NCBI GenBank assembly: GCA_003223295.1
Contig: QHYM01000102.1
Coordinates: 1 to 51,937, forward strand
Direction of reading: 5' to 3'
Length of the DNA stretch: 51,937 bases
DNA from: Acidobacteriota bacterium
Lineage (GTDB): Bacteria > Acidobacteriota > Terriglobia > Acidiferrales > UBA7541
The notes beneath the pieces are model-generated. The model did not search any database and was not told the origin of the DNA. It saw nothing but the letters and a program-made list of their open reading frames with translations. The position numbers were made by a program, and so were the translations under genes. Shown in pieces: positions 1 through 9,699 of this stretch (within the stretch, counting starts at the first letter, position 1; every line of letters begins with the position of its first letter).

Positions 1-1062
1 CGGAGGATCCTGCCGATAGAAGTCCGCTGGAGCACTTCTTGCACTTAGGATCGAAGTCGTCCCTTTCTTTAGAGGAATGTTCTTTATTGGAATGGGGCCG
101 GAGAAGATTCCTGCAGCCGGGTAGCTCGGCTTGGCCACGGTCGGTGCCGTGACCGGTGGTTGGCTTGGTGCATTGTCTTTGAAAGTAGACGTTTCGGCAG
201 GCGCCGGCTTGATCGTTTCGGCATGCGCGCGGTAACTCCAGAACTTGACCACAAACAGGGTGACTGCGGCAGAAAGGAATATGCCAAGAAGAACTCCGCA
301 AAGAAGCTGCCGCTTCTTCGCGGAGAGATACCGTTGCAGGGGAACCAGTTCCACCAATGACTCGATTCCCTTGAAAGAAACCGACTGAAACTTCGAATCT
401 CCAGGTTCAGCAGCCTTGGCAGGCGCGATGTCCATGGAAAACATAGACCGGTACGGACGGCTTTTCGGCGGCTCGATTCCCAGCGCCGGTGGCAGGGTAA
501 CCTTCGAGTTCTCCGCAGTCCTTCCTTCGAACGAAAAAATCGGCCGGTAGGCGCGAGCCTTCGACACGAACCTTGCCACGCGGTCCGGCTCACCGGCCTT
601 CGCCGGACTCGTCCTTATTTGGACTGGCTCCTTCGTTCGAATTGGCACGGGCCCGCCCGCCGCTACAAGCTGCGGGACAAACTCTTCGACTTGTTGTTCC
701 GGAATCTCGTCTTCCAAAACAACCTCAATCTCCTCCGGTTCCGGAACCTCTTCCGTGCGTAGCCGCGACATCCATTTCCGGATTTGCTCACGGCTCGCTT
801 GAGAAAGCTGCGTAAACCTCAAGCCCCCGACCGTCCTCGAGAGGTCCGTCCACGCTACTTCGCCCATCGCTTCGATTCGGTCCTTGAGGTTGAAGGAAAA
901 CCAGAAATAAACCGGCAGGTTTCGAGGAACGGGTGTGACGGAGCTGAAACTCAGTCCGCCCTCGGAGATATTCAGGACTTTCCCAACTTCATCTCGCTCA
1001 ATCTGGATAAAGGCGAGATCGTCCGGCACTTTCCGTAAAAAACGGCGGTGATTTTGATCCAT
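1..1062 (-). CDS. PilZ-domain membrane protein, C-terminus cut by window edge
   Basis: The frame is open from the ATG at 1062 to the left edge (354 codons, no stop), so the C-terminus is missing. Residues 1 to about 110 read as a PilZ domain, the c-di-GMP-binding module: R6-x3-R10 in RRFLR and N31-x-S-x2-G36 in NISEGGLSF match the two ligand-binding motifs of the family. A Pro/Glu-rich acidic linker follows, then one hydrophobic segment around residues 250-275 (GVLLGIFLSAAVTLFVV) and a proline-rich tail that may be extracytoplasmic. This suggests a cytoplasmic c-di-GMP sensor tethered to the inner membrane by one helix. The Shine-Dalgarno is weak (AAGGA about 13 bases upstream). The gene is divergent from the helicase gene. 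The PilZ call is firm from the motifs; the output role is unknown. Confidence 0.82.
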   Translation of the reverse strand, partial: MDQNHRRFLRKVPDDLAFIQIERDEVGKVLNISEGGLSFSSVTPVPRNLPVYFWFSFNLKDRIEAMGEVAWTDLSRTVGGLRFTQLSQASREQIRKWMSRLRTEEVPEPEEIEVVLEDEIPEQQVEEFVPQLVAAGGPVPIRTKEPVQIRTSPAKAGEPDRVARFVSKARAYRPIFSFEGRTAENSKVTLPPALGIEPPKSRPYRSMFSMDIAPAKAAEPGDSKFQSVSFKGIESLVELVPLQRYLSAKKRQLLCGVLLGIFLSAAVTLFVVKFWSYRAHAETIKPAPAETSTFKDNAPSQPPVTAPTVAKPSYPAAGIFSGPIPIKNIPLKKGTTSILSARSAPADFYRQDPP

Positions 1063-1478
1063 AGGTTTCGAGGAATCCTTCAAATTTTTTCGGAGCTGTC
1101 CTTAAGGCTGGGCGAAGTTAAAGAAGTTCCGAAACTAGCGGGGCCTGGGCGGGAGAGAGAGGCTCAGCTAGCAGCCCCGTATTGTCACCCTTGATTAGAC
1201 ATTCCGCAATCGAAAAGGGTTTGACGGGGAGTAAGAAGATTCCTACATTTCATGACACTTTTTGTTACCAAAGGTCAGTGAAGTCTCGCTCTGACTTTCT
1301 CCTTTTTTTCGTACCCGCACCGGTTGTCCTGTTCTCTTCTTCTTTTTTGTTTCTGTCCGCAACTAAATCCTGTTTTCCGGGTTCATGTTCTGGAAACTTG
1401 AGAATGTCTGCTGGTCGTTTGTTATCCTGGGGCCCTCCTAGCCCATCCCAGCCGCGACACTCCCGGGGTGGAGAATTT
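1063..1478. other. Divergent intergenic region between PilZ and helicase genes
   Basis: About 416 bases without a supported gene. It holds the 5' leaders of two divergent genes. The helicase frame stays open back to 1182, but that stretch encodes Ser/Phe-rich, low-complexity sequence unlike the conserved protein and has no ribosome-binding site. I read it as untranslated leader. T-rich tracts around 1305-1350 could hold promoter elements, but no convincing -35/-10 pair was identified. Confidence 0.5.
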
Positions 1479-4400
1479 ATGGACGCCGAGAAACTTCGTT
1501 TTGCTCGCGAGAAAATTACTCGTGTCTTTCGCTATCTCGAAGCGCTGAACCAGCACCGGAATCCGCCCAAGCGCCAGATTCGAGAGCAGCCCTGGCATCT
1601 CTGGCTGCACGACTTGCCCAACCATCCTGCCATCCGCCAGAGCGCCGCCAAGTCCAGTGCAAGCTCGTCCAAAACGAAAAGCTCCGACGCACCGAACGAA
1701 GCCGCTCCCGCAAACGCAACTTTTTCATTGAGGGTCCAGCGCCCGCAGTTGACCCGTCCTCCAGAGCCTCCCAATGAGATTGCCTCCTGGCTCGAACCCG
1801 GCTGGGATGATCCCTTCAATCTGGTTTCTGTTGTCGAGTCCCGAGAGGAGCCACAGGGCAACGGTGCAATCTTAACAATACAGTTCGCCGGCGACGCGGC
1901 GCGCCCGGCCGCGCATCGCCATTGGGCGACGCTACGTGATGACTGGGCCCGCACCGAAAAGCCCGCGCGCCAAGCCATGCGCATCTTCGAAACTTTTTAT
2001 TCTCTTTACGGCCGCATCGATCGGGAGGCCGAGCGCGTTGAACTCGTCCTCGGAGACGGTATCCTGAGTTGGCAACGCGCTGAGGGCGGCATCTTTCATC
2101 CGATTGTCTTGCAGCGCCTCCAACTTCAGTTTGACGCCTCGGTCCCCGAATTCACGCTTTCCGAAGCCGAGTATCCCGTCGAACTGTATTCTGCGCTCTT
2201 CCAATCCATGGCCGATGTGGATGGCCGCGCCATCGGCCGTTGCCGCGAAGAGCTGGAACAGGGCGGCTTTCATCCTTTATTTAATGGCACAACCTCCAAT
2301 TTTCTAAGGCGCATGGTCGTGCAGCTTTCTCCCCGCGGCGAATTCATCGAAGAATCCGCACCACATGGCGAACACCCTGATCCCCGCATCGGTCGCGACC
2401 CGGTCATCTTCCTGCGCGCCCGCACTTTGGGCTTTGCTGCCGCCATTGAAGGCATCCTTGCCGACGTTCGAACGCGCGAGGATCTGCCGTGGTCGCTCCT
2501 TAATATTGTTGGCGAAGAGTCCCCCATTCCAGAGGCCGACCCACCCGAGTCTGAATCCGCCGAAAACGGTGTGTCACAAAACGGCGTTGAAGTCTTGCTT
2601 AGTAAGCCCGCCAACCCCGAACAGATTCGCATCGCCCGCCAGCTCGAAGAGCACGGAGGTGTCCTCGTTCAAGGTCCTCCCGGCACGGGCAAGACCCACA
2701 CCATCGGAAACCTGATTGGCCACTTGCTGGCGCAAGGAAAAAGCGTTTTGGTCACCAGCCACACGACCAAAGCGTTGCGCATGGTTCGCCATCACATTGT
2801 CCCCGAGCTTCGCCCGCTGTGCGTCAGCGTCCTCGAAAGCGACTTGGACAGCCGCAAACAATTGGAAAGCGCCGTCGGCTCTATCGCGGAACGGCTCTCC
2901 CGCGCCGACGCGCGTGCTTTGGAGCTGGAAGCGAAAAAGTTCGAAGCCCAGCGCCACGATCTGATGAAAAAACTCGAAGAGCTGCGCAATCAGCTCTCCG
3001 AAGCCCGCGCCGATGAATATCGCGATATTTCTCTTGCCGGGAAACATTGGTCTCCCGCCGACGCCGCGCGCAAAGTCGCTCAGGAAAAGGAATTTTACGG
3101 CTGGGTTCCCGGGCCTGTTGCGGCGGTCGCTCCCTTGCCGCTTTCCTCCGCGGAACTCACCGACCTCTATCGCACCAATGTTTCCTTGTCTCCGGAAGAC
3201 GAAGCCGCGCTCTCCGGTCCTCTTCCGGAAATGCACGACCTTCCGCGGCCTGAAGATTTCGATTCTTCCGTCAGCGAACGCAACCGTCTTGGCATGGAAG
3301 ACTTGGACTTTCGCTCCGATCTTTGGCAATCCGGCGCTCCGCAAGGCACCACGGAAGAGTTCGAAGCGCTCATCGCGAATTTGACGCAAGCCGTCGACCC
3401 GCTTTCCGGCAACGACAAATGGAAGCTCGCCGCCGTCTATGCCGGAAAATACGCCGGCGCGCATCGCCAGCCGTGGGAGCAGTTGGTCAGCCTCATCCGT
3501 AAGGTTCATCAGGAAGCCGCCAACGCGCAAGAAATGCTCGTGAAGTATGGTCCGCAGCTTCCCGATGCCACCGATATTGAAGACCACCTACGCATCGCCA
3601 CGGAAATTCTTGGCCACATCGAGCAGGGCGGCAAACTTGGTTCGTTCGTTCTCCTTACGCACAAATCCTGGAGCCAGTTCGTTGACTCCGCAAAAGTGAG
3701 TCGCGCTCGCCCGCGCCTGCTCGAACATTTCCGCGCCTTGCACACACTGGCGCGCCTGGAAAATCACCGTCGCGAACTTTCCGCGCGTTGGGACCGCCAG
3801 ATGGCCCCGCTCGGTGCCCCTCCATCCACGCAAATGGGCGAGGAAGTGGAAAAAACGCTCCTGCAATTCTGCGATTCCATCGAGGACTGCCTGAGCTGGC
3901 ACGAATGCACCTGGCTCCCGCTCCAGCAGCAGCTTGCGGACCTCGGCTTTCGCTGGGAAAAGTTTCTTGCCGAGCAGCCCGCGGTCATCGGCCCCGAGGG
4001 TGAATTGCTCCGGTTGGGCAAAGCCGTATCAAACGCCCTCCTGCCTATTCTCAACGCACGCTACCAAAAATTGCGTCTGCTCCATCTCGAAGAGGAATTC
4101 CGCGACCTGAAAGCTCGCCACAAGATCGCCTCGCGCAATTCCAGAGCTTCCAAAGTTCTGGTCCATTTGCAGAAAGCCATCCACGAAGAGGATTGCGGCG
4201 CTTATCGTGAGGCCTACGATCTTCTTCTCGAACTGAAGAGCCGCCAGGCTGACCTCGATCTCCGCCGCGCGCTGCTCAGCAAATTGGAAAGCGCTGCCCC
4301 CGCCTGGGCTGCCGCCATTCGAAACCGCACCGGCGTCCACGGCCGCGGCGAGCCGCCTCGCGATCCTGCCGCCGCTTGGATTTGGCGCCAGCTCAACGAC

Positions 4401-6134
4401 GAACTCGAGCGCCGCGCCGAGGCTTCACTCGAAGCTCTACAATCGAAAATCGAGAAACTCCGTGAGCACCTTCGCCGCGTAACTGTCGACCTCATCGACC
4501 GCCGCGCGTGGTCCTGGCAAGCTCGCCGAACTTCTCCCCGCCAGCGTCAAGCGCTCGTTGGCTGGCTCGACACCATCCGCAGGATCGGCAAGGGTCACGG
4601 TATTCGCGTTTCGCTCCTGCGCGCGGAAGCCGCCAGAAAAATGACCGAGTGCCGCAGCGCTGTTCCTGTTTGGGTTATGCCGCTGTCGCGTGTCGTCGAG
4701 AATTTCGATCCGCGTCTCACACGTTTCGATGTCGTCGTCATCGACGAGGCCAGTCAGAGCGACGTCATGGCGCTCGTAGCGCTCTACCTTGGCAAAACCG
4801 TTCTCGTCGTCGGCGACCACGAACAGGTCAGCCCCTCCGCCGTCGGCCAGGATCTTGGCATCATTCAAAACCTCATCTTCCAGTACCTACCGGGCATCCC
4901 GAACTCCGACCTCTACGACGGTCAAATCTCCATCTACGACCTCGCGCGGCAATCCTTCGGCGGCGCAACTTGTCTCGTCGAGCATTTCCGCTGCGTTCCG
5001 GAAATCATTCAGTTCAGCAACATGATTTCTTACGATTGGCGCATTAAGCCTCTGCGCGACGCCAGCCGCGTGCATCTGCTCCCCCACACGGTTGCTTATC
5101 GCGTTTCGGGATCCAGCCGCGACGGCAAGGTCAATCGCCAGGAAGCCTTGTCCACCGCCGCGCTCATTGCTTCCGCGATGGAGCAGCCCGAATACCAGCA
5201 CAACGGCGCAGGTCAGCCGCTCAGCTTCGGCGTCGTTTCTCTTGTCGGCGACGAGCAGGCCCTCGAAATCGATAATCTGTTGCGCGCTCACATCTCGCCG
5301 GATCGCTACGAGTTTCATCGCCTGCTCTGCGGCAACGCCGCACAATTCCAGGGTGACGAACGCGACGTTATCTTTATTTCTCTCGTGGATACCGCGCAGC
5401 GCGGCCCGCTTTCCATGCGCGACCAGGAACTCTTCAAGCAACGCTTCAACGTCGCCGCCAGCCGCGCCCGCGATCAGATGTGGGTGGTTCATTCGCTCAG
5501 TCCCAACCACGACCTCAAGGCCGAGGACCTTCGCCGCCTGCTCATCGAGCACGCCCAGGATCCCAGCCGCCTGATGCGCGCCCTCGATGAAAAAGAAAAG
5601 CGCTCGCAGTCTTCGTTTGAACGCGAAGTGATGAAGTATCTGGAAGTCGCCGGCTTCAACGTAGCGCCACAATGGAAAGTGGGGTCCTTCCGCATCGATC
5701 TCGTAGTCGAAGGAAACGGCAAGCGTCTCGCCATCGAGTGCGACGGCGACCGCTATCATCCGCTCGAACGTCTTCATGAAGACATGGACCGCCAGTCCAT
5801 TCTTGAGCGCATGGGCTGGATTTTCACGCGTGTCCGCAGCACCGAATTTTTCCGCAATCCCGATCGCACAATGAAGCCGGTCATCGAGAAACTTCAGTCG
5901 CTGGATATTTTCCCCGTCAACTTGAAACCTCGTCCAACCCGCAAGAGCACGCAGGCGGCCCCACCCCCTGCGCTAGCACAAGGCCCATCACAGGGCCCCT
6001 CACAAGGGTTAATCGATCGCGTCATCACGCGCGCCGAAGAGCTTTTAGCTTCCTGGTCTGGCCCACAGGAATCCACAGGCGTCCGCCGCCGCGAGTCGCG
6101 TCAAGCCGTACAGAAAGACTATGCAACAAATTGA
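1479..6134 (+). CDS. UPF1-like SF1 helicase with C-terminal Vsr/DUF559-type nuclease domain
   Basis: Large protein (1551 aa). The ATG at 1479 is chosen because GGGGTGGAG lies just upstream. The N-terminal ~390 residues are not recognised. Walker A GPPGTGKT is at residues 399-406. A long, charged, probably coiled-coil insertion (about 430-1050) follows. Motif II is VVIDEAS (about 1086-1092) and motif III GDHEQ (1112-1116); FQGDERDVIF and NVAASRAR near 1290-1332 match SF1 motifs V/VI. The C-terminal ~150 residues form a restriction-endonuclease-like fold of the Vsr/DUF559 (MTES_1575) kind with D1407, E1420 and D1422 in place, then a repetitive Gln/Pro/Ser tail. ATP-dependent translocation on DNA or RNA with cleavage is the expected activity. 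Similar helicase-Vsr single-gene architectures (Hhe type) are reported as anti-phage systems; the defence role here is inference. It appears to stand alone. Confidence 0.85.
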   Translation: MDAEKLRFAREKITRVFRYLEALNQHRNPPKRQIREQPWHLWLHDLPNHPAIRQSAAKSSASSSKTKSSDAPNEAAPANATFSLRVQRPQLTRPPEPPNEIASWLEPGWDDPFNLVSVVESREEPQGNGAILTIQFAGDAARPAAHRHWATLRDDWARTEKPARQAMRIFETFYSLYGRIDREAERVELVLGDGILSWQRAEGGIFHPIVLQRLQLQFDASVPEFTLSEAEYPVELYSALFQSMADVDGRAIGRCREELEQGGFHPLFNGTTSNFLRRMVVQLSPRGEFIEESAPHGEHPDPRIGRDPVIFLRARTLGFAAAIEGILADVRTREDLPWSLLNIVGEESPIPEADPPESESAENGVSQNGVEVLLSKPANPEQIRIARQLEEHGGVLVQGPPGTGKTHTIGNLIGHLLAQGKSVLVTSHTTKALRMVRHHIVPELRPLCVSVLESDLDSRKQLESAVGSIAERLSRADARALELEAKKFEAQRHDLMKKLEELRNQLSEARADEYRDISLAGKHWSPADAARKVAQEKEFYGWVPGPVAAVAPLPLSSAELTDLYRTNVSLSPEDEAALSGPLPEMHDLPRPEDFDSSVSERNRLGMEDLDFRSDLWQSGAPQGTTEEFEALIANLTQAVDPLSGNDKWKLAAVYAGKYAGAHRQPWEQLVSLIRKVHQEAANAQEMLVKYGPQLPDATDIEDHLRIATEILGHIEQGGKLGSFVLLTHKSWSQFVDSAKVSRARPRLLEHFRALHTLARLENHRRELSARWDRQMAPLGAPPSTQMGEEVEKTLLQFCDSIEDCLSWHECTWLPLQQQLADLGFRWEKFLAEQPAVIGPEGELLRLGKAVSNALLPILNARYQKLRLLHLEEEFRDLKARHKIASRNSRASKVLVHLQKAIHEEDCGAYREAYDLLLELKSRQADLDLRRALLSKLESAAPAWAAAIRNRTGVHGRGEPPRDPAAAWIWRQLNDELERRAEASLEALQSKIEKLREHLRRVTVDLIDRRAWSWQARRTSPRQRQALVGWLDTIRRIGKGHGIRVSLLRAEAARKMTECRSAVPVWVMPLSRVVENFDPRLTRFDVVVIDEASQSDVMALVALYLGKTVLVVGDHEQVSPSAVGQDLGIIQNLIFQYLPGIPNSDLYDGQISIYDLARQSFGGATCLVEHFRCVPEIIQFSNMISYDWRIKPLRDASRVHLLPHTVAYRVSGSSRDGKVNRQEALSTAALIASAMEQPEYQHNGAGQPLSFGVVSLVGDEQALEIDNLLRAHISPDRYEFHRLLCGNAAQFQGDERDVIFISLVDTAQRGPLSMRDQELFKQRFNVAASRARDQMWVVHSLSPNHDLKAEDLRRLLIEHAQDPSRLMRALDEKEKRSQSSFEREVMKYLEVAGFNVAPQWKVGSFRIDLVVEGNGKRLAIECDGDRYHPLERLHEDMDRQSILERMGWIFTRVRSTEFFRNPDRTMKPVIEKLQSLDIFPVNLKPRPTRKSTQAAPPPALAQGPSQGPSQGLIDRVITRAEELLASWSGPQESTGVRRRESRQAVQKDYATN

Positions 6135-6243
6135 ACGTCCTTAATCGATGGACAAAAGTTCAATAACGCCTCTGATTTTCCACTTTGTTTTTCTCTGAGT
6201 GTAGGTTACATTCGGCACTGCCCGGGCCCGCCTCGAGGTGCCC

Positions 6244-7545
6244 ATGAAACTTCTGCTCGGTGTTCCCGCGCTGGCGGTTGCTGTCTATGTGTTCGCCGCA
6301 ACTCTTCCTGAAGCGCCCACTGGCTTTGATAACAAGACCAACGGCATGGTCGACGATGCCACCCACGCGGCTGATCAGGAGAGGTTCGACGAAGTGGAGG
6401 GCGTTACGGAGGGTTTGGGGCCTCTCTATAACGCTCAATCCTGCCGTGAGTGCCATCAAAACCCCACGTCGGGCGGTGCGAGCCAGATCTCCGAATTGCG
6501 CGTTGGCCATCGCGGTCCCGGCGGCAAATTTCAAAATCCGGAAATCTCCATTGCTCGCGGCACAGAGATCATCAAAGCCCGTTCTCTTGTAAATGACCGG
6601 GCCATTTGCCCCAATTCCGCTTTCCCCTCCGCGGAAATCCAGGAGCGCGTCCCCGATTCCGAGAAAATTCGCACGTTCCGCGTTTCCGTGAGCCTCTTGG
6701 GCGATGGATTTGTGGAAGCTGTACCCGACCAGACGTTTGTAGACCTCGCCAGGGAGCAATGCCAAAACAGCCATCACAAGATTTGCGGGCAGGTCCTTTA
6801 TGTTCCCATCGTCGAGGCGCCGGGCCAGACCGGCGTCGGCCGCTTCGGCTGGAAGGATCAGCATGCCAGCCTGTTGTCATTTTCCGCAGATGCCTATCTC
6901 AACGAGATGGGAGTCACAAGCCGCCTCCAGCCGGATGAAGTTACCGCGCTGTGCAACACCGCCCCGGAACCTAACGACAAAACCGATGCCGACGGCCTTT
7001 CCGACGTCGACCGCTTCGCGCGCTTCATGCGGGCCACGGAAGCTCCTCCTCGCGATGCGCAGCTTGCCGTCACTCCCAAGGCCCGCCAGGGTGCCGAACT
7101 CTTCAACAAAGTGGGCTGCGATCAATGCCACGTCCAGACGCTGACCACGGCTCCGGCGGGCACACAAGTCAACGGGGGCACCGTCACCATTTCCGCTGCT
7201 TTGGCGGAAAAGCAGTTTCATCCCTACGGGGATTTTCTGCTGCACGACGTCGGTACGGGCGACGGTGTTGTTCAGTCCATGACCGAACATTACGGCAAGA
7301 GGATGTACCAGATTTCGTGGAAGAATCTCTCTATTCGCGATTATGAGAGCACGGCCAACAAGATGCGGACTGCCCCGCTGTGGGGCGTGCGTATGCGTTC
7401 ACGACTGATGCACGACGGAGCCTCCGTCACGCTCCTCGAGGCCATTCTTCGTCATCGCGGCGAAGCCGCACGCGTCACAAGGAAGTTTGAAAGACTCAAA
7501 TCCAGCGAAAAGGAAGCGCTCCTCGAATTCCTGCGATCCCTGTGA
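6244..7545 (+). CDS. Di-haem c-type oxidoreductase (DUF1111/DHOR family)
   Basis: A 433-residue secreted protein with an N-terminal signal sequence (hydrophobic residues 2-20) and two haem c attachment sites, CRECH (residues 67-71) and CDQCH (292-296). The layout, with the second CxxCH in the C-terminal half and a conserved MRTAPLWGVRMR/LMHDG region, matches the DUF1111 di-haem oxidoreductase (COG3488) family, distantly related to MauG/bacterial cytochrome c peroxidases. It probably acts in the periplasm; the substrate is unknown. The start is the ATG at 6244 with GAGG five bases upstream; a GTG two codons earlier is possible but lies inside that ribosome-binding site. It follows the helicase gene by about 110 bases without an obvious terminator, but a functional link is not implied. 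Confidence 0.85.
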   Translation: MKLLLGVPALAVAVYVFAATLPEAPTGFDNKTNGMVDDATHAADQERFDEVEGVTEGLGPLYNAQSCRECHQNPTSGGASQISELRVGHRGPGGKFQNPEISIARGTEIIKARSLVNDRAICPNSAFPSAEIQERVPDSEKIRTFRVSVSLLGDGFVEAVPDQTFVDLAREQCQNSHHKICGQVLYVPIVEAPGQTGVGRFGWKDQHASLLSFSADAYLNEMGVTSRLQPDEVTALCNTAPEPNDKTDADGLSDVDRFARFMRATEAPPRDAQLAVTPKARQGAELFNKVGCDQCHVQTLTTAPAGTQVNGGTVTISAALAEKQFHPYGDFLLHDVGTGDGVVQSMTEHYGKRMYQISWKNLSIRDYESTANKMRTAPLWGVRMRSRLMHDGASVTLLEAILRHRGEAARVTRKFERLKSSEKEALLEFLRSL

Positions 7546-7855
7546 ATTGCGCAATTTTAACGCTAACTGGCTTATTCCCCTGTGATTAGCCTCGCCCACC
7601 CAGGCTGACTTATCGCCCTCGGCAGCTTGCCCTTTGGGCCAGTATGATTGTTTGCGCAAGAGCCCTTGCGCAACTCCTTCTACCCGGTCTCTTCTTTGCT
7701 AGCCTATAGATACGAAACGACATATCTCGCACCGGGAAATACCAAAGGTTTTCCACAGCGCGGCATGTCGCCAACCTTATCGCGGCTCAGCCACCTGCTC
7801 GCAACAAAGGAGGCTCGCTGCCAAGGATTCGCCCAGTGGGCGAAAGGGGAGTACC
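7546..7855. other. Intergenic leader with 9-bp palindromic hairpin
   Basis: About 310 bases between the di-haem gene and the OmpA gene. The octamer TTGCGCAA occurs twice (7652-7659 and 7666-7673). It is itself a palindrome, and together the copies form a 9-bp stem with an AGCC loop. No U-run follows, so it is not a standard terminator; it could be an operator or mRNA structure. The OmpA gene's ribosome-binding site (AAGGGGAG) sits at the end of this region. Confidence 0.5.
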
Positions 7856-9538
7856 GTGAAAATCGCACCAGCCATTCTCACCATTACTGGAATTCTTGGC
7901 GCGCTCGCCGCGCCCGCGCTCGGCCAGCCGCAATCGGCCTATCCGGCCGCCGGCCCCGCCAAAAGTGTTTCCCGGACCACCAAGGCTGTGAACTACCGCC
8001 GCACTGGCGGCGCTGGCAAGATCGATTTTCAGGGCACGGAGCTGATGTCCTCGGCTAACGGCGAAGCCAAAGTCCAGAACAAGGGGAACCGCGTCGAGAT
8101 CGAAGCGAAATTCCTGGGCCTGGACGAAGCCACCAAATTCGGCCTCGAATATCTCACCTACGTTTTGTGGGCCGTTTCACCCGAAGGGCGGGCCGTGAAC
8201 TTGGGCGAAGTCGTGCTCAAAAATGGCGCCGGCGAAGTCAAAGCTATCACCGACATGCAGACCTTCGGCATGATCGTCACGGCCGAGCCGTATTTTGCCG
8301 TCAACCAGCCCGGCAATACCGTGGTCCTCGAAAACATCATTAACACGACTATGAGCAAGGTCGAGAACATCAATGCCAACTACGAACTGGTTGGCCGCGG
8401 CAGCTACTCCTCTTCGAACACCAAGATCGAAAACGCTATCTTCGGCATTGACCGTAAGACGCCGCTCGCCCTTTTTGAAGCCCGCAATTCCGTGCGGATC
8501 GCTCGCAATGCTTTTGCCGATAGGTACGCTGCTGCCACATTCTCCAAAGCCGAGCAGCAGCTTCGCACCGCGGAAGAGGTTTATGGGCGGAAGAGCGACC
8601 GCAAAGCCGTCGAGGCTGCTGCCCGCGAGGTCGTCATCACCGCCGAAGAAGCCCGCGTCATGGCCGTGAAGCGAAAGACCGAAGAAGACGCTCAGGCTAG
8701 GATTGCTGCCGAAAAGAAAGCTGCTGAAGATCGCGAGGCCAAGGCTCGGGCCGATGCCGCTGCAGAAGGGCAGCGCCGCGTCGAAGCCGAACAGGCTCGC
8801 AAACAAGCCGAAGCCGCCCAAGCCGAAGCTGTGCGCATGAAGCAGGAAGCTGAGAAAGCCGCCGCCGAAGCCGCGCGTCAGAAACAAGAAGCGGACCAGG
8901 CTCGCGCTGCCGCGTTAGCCCAACAGCAGGCGGCCGAGGCCGAGGCGCAAAAAGCGGCTAGCGAAAGGGCTGCCGCGCAAGCCGCTGCCGAGCAAGCTGC
9001 TCGCGACCGAGCCGCTGCCCAGGCCGACGCGGAAAAAGCGCGCCAGGCCGCTGCGCAAGCCGAATCGGAAAAAGCCCAGCTTCGCGCCCAGCTTCTCTCG
9101 CAACTGAACTCTATTTTGCAGACGCGCGATTCCGCCCGCGGCCTCATCGTGAACATGTCCGATGTTCTCTTTGACACCGGCAGCTACACGCTAAAGCCCG
9201 GTGCCCGCGAAAAATTGGCAAAAATCTCCGGCATCGTTCTTGCCCATCCGGGCCTCGTGCTCCAGATCGAGGGTCACACCGACAGCGTCGGTGGCGATGA
9301 CTTCAATCAACAGCTCTCCGAACGCCGCGCCGATTCCGTACGTGATTTTCTGGCGCAGCAGGGCGTGCCCGGTTCTTCCATCACCGCACGCGGCTTAGGC
9401 AAAACACAGCCGGTCGCTTCGAACGACACTGCTGAGGGCCGCCAGCGCAATCGCCGTGTGGAACTCGTGGTCAACGGCGACGCCATTGGCAACACCGCGA
9501 CCGCATCCGCTTCCGCGGCTCCGGGTTCGCAACGATAA
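7856..9538 (+). CDS. OmpA-family peptidoglycan-associated protein with long coiled coil
   Basis: A 560-residue exported protein. The start is GTG at 7856 with AAGGGGAG upstream. Residues 1-23 are a signal peptide ending ALG-Q. A beta-rich region of unknown type spans about 30-210. Residues 225-410 are an Ala/Glu/Lys/Gln-rich heptad-like coiled coil that could cross the periplasm. The C-terminal domain (about 425-540) is a canonical OmpA/Pal domain: LFDTGSYTLKPGA, then IEGHTDSVG with the conserved Asp that contacts diaminopimelate, LSERRADSV and the terminal NRRVELVV. It should anchor the outer envelope to peptidoglycan. The gene closes with a strong terminator, so it is probably transcribed on its own or with the di-haem gene. 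Repetitive codons in the coiled coil generate long spurious antisense frames. Confidence 0.88.
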   Translation: MKIAPAILTITGILGALAAPALGQPQSAYPAAGPAKSVSRTTKAVNYRRTGGAGKIDFQGTELMSSANGEAKVQNKGNRVEIEAKFLGLDEATKFGLEYLTYVLWAVSPEGRAVNLGEVVLKNGAGEVKAITDMQTFGMIVTAEPYFAVNQPGNTVVLENIINTTMSKVENINANYELVGRGSYSSSNTKIENAIFGIDRKTPLALFEARNSVRIARNAFADRYAAATFSKAEQQLRTAEEVYGRKSDRKAVEAAAREVVITAEEARVMAVKRKTEEDAQARIAAEKKAAEDREAKARADAAAEGQRRVEAEQARKQAEAAQAEAVRMKQEAEKAAAEAARQKQEADQARAAALAQQQAAEAEAQKAASERAAAQAAAEQAARDRAAAQADAEKARQAAAQAESEKAQLRAQLLSQLNSILQTRDSARGLIVNMSDVLFDTGSYTLKPGAREKLAKISGIVLAHPGLVLQIEGHTDSVGGDDFNQQLSERRADSVRDFLAQQGVPGSSITARGLGKTQPVASNDTAEGRQRNRRVELVVNGDAIGNTATASASAAPGSQR

Positions 9539-9567
9539 TCCAAGCTCGTTCTCGACTTCTCGCCTGG

Positions 9568-9599
9568 AAGGGCACTCGCCACAGCAAGTGCCCTTTTTC
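9568..9599 (+). terminator. Intrinsic terminator after the OmpA gene
   Basis: A 9-bp perfect stem (AAGGGCACT pairing with AGTGCCCTT) with a 10-base loop, followed directly by a T-rich run. It starts about 30 bases after the OmpA stop codon. Confidence 0.9.
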
Positions 9600-9699
9600 T
9601 TTGGTGCGCCGAGCAGGGTCGCAAGACGCGTTCCCCGTGCTGAAAACAAAGCAGTTACAGACACGACTTTCATAAGGTTTCGCGGGCGCGCGGCAAGGC

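Noticed and set aside
1182-1478. In-frame N-terminal extension of the helicase
   Set aside because: Low-complexity Ser/Phe-rich sequence with no ribosome-binding site; the ATG at 1479 has a good one.
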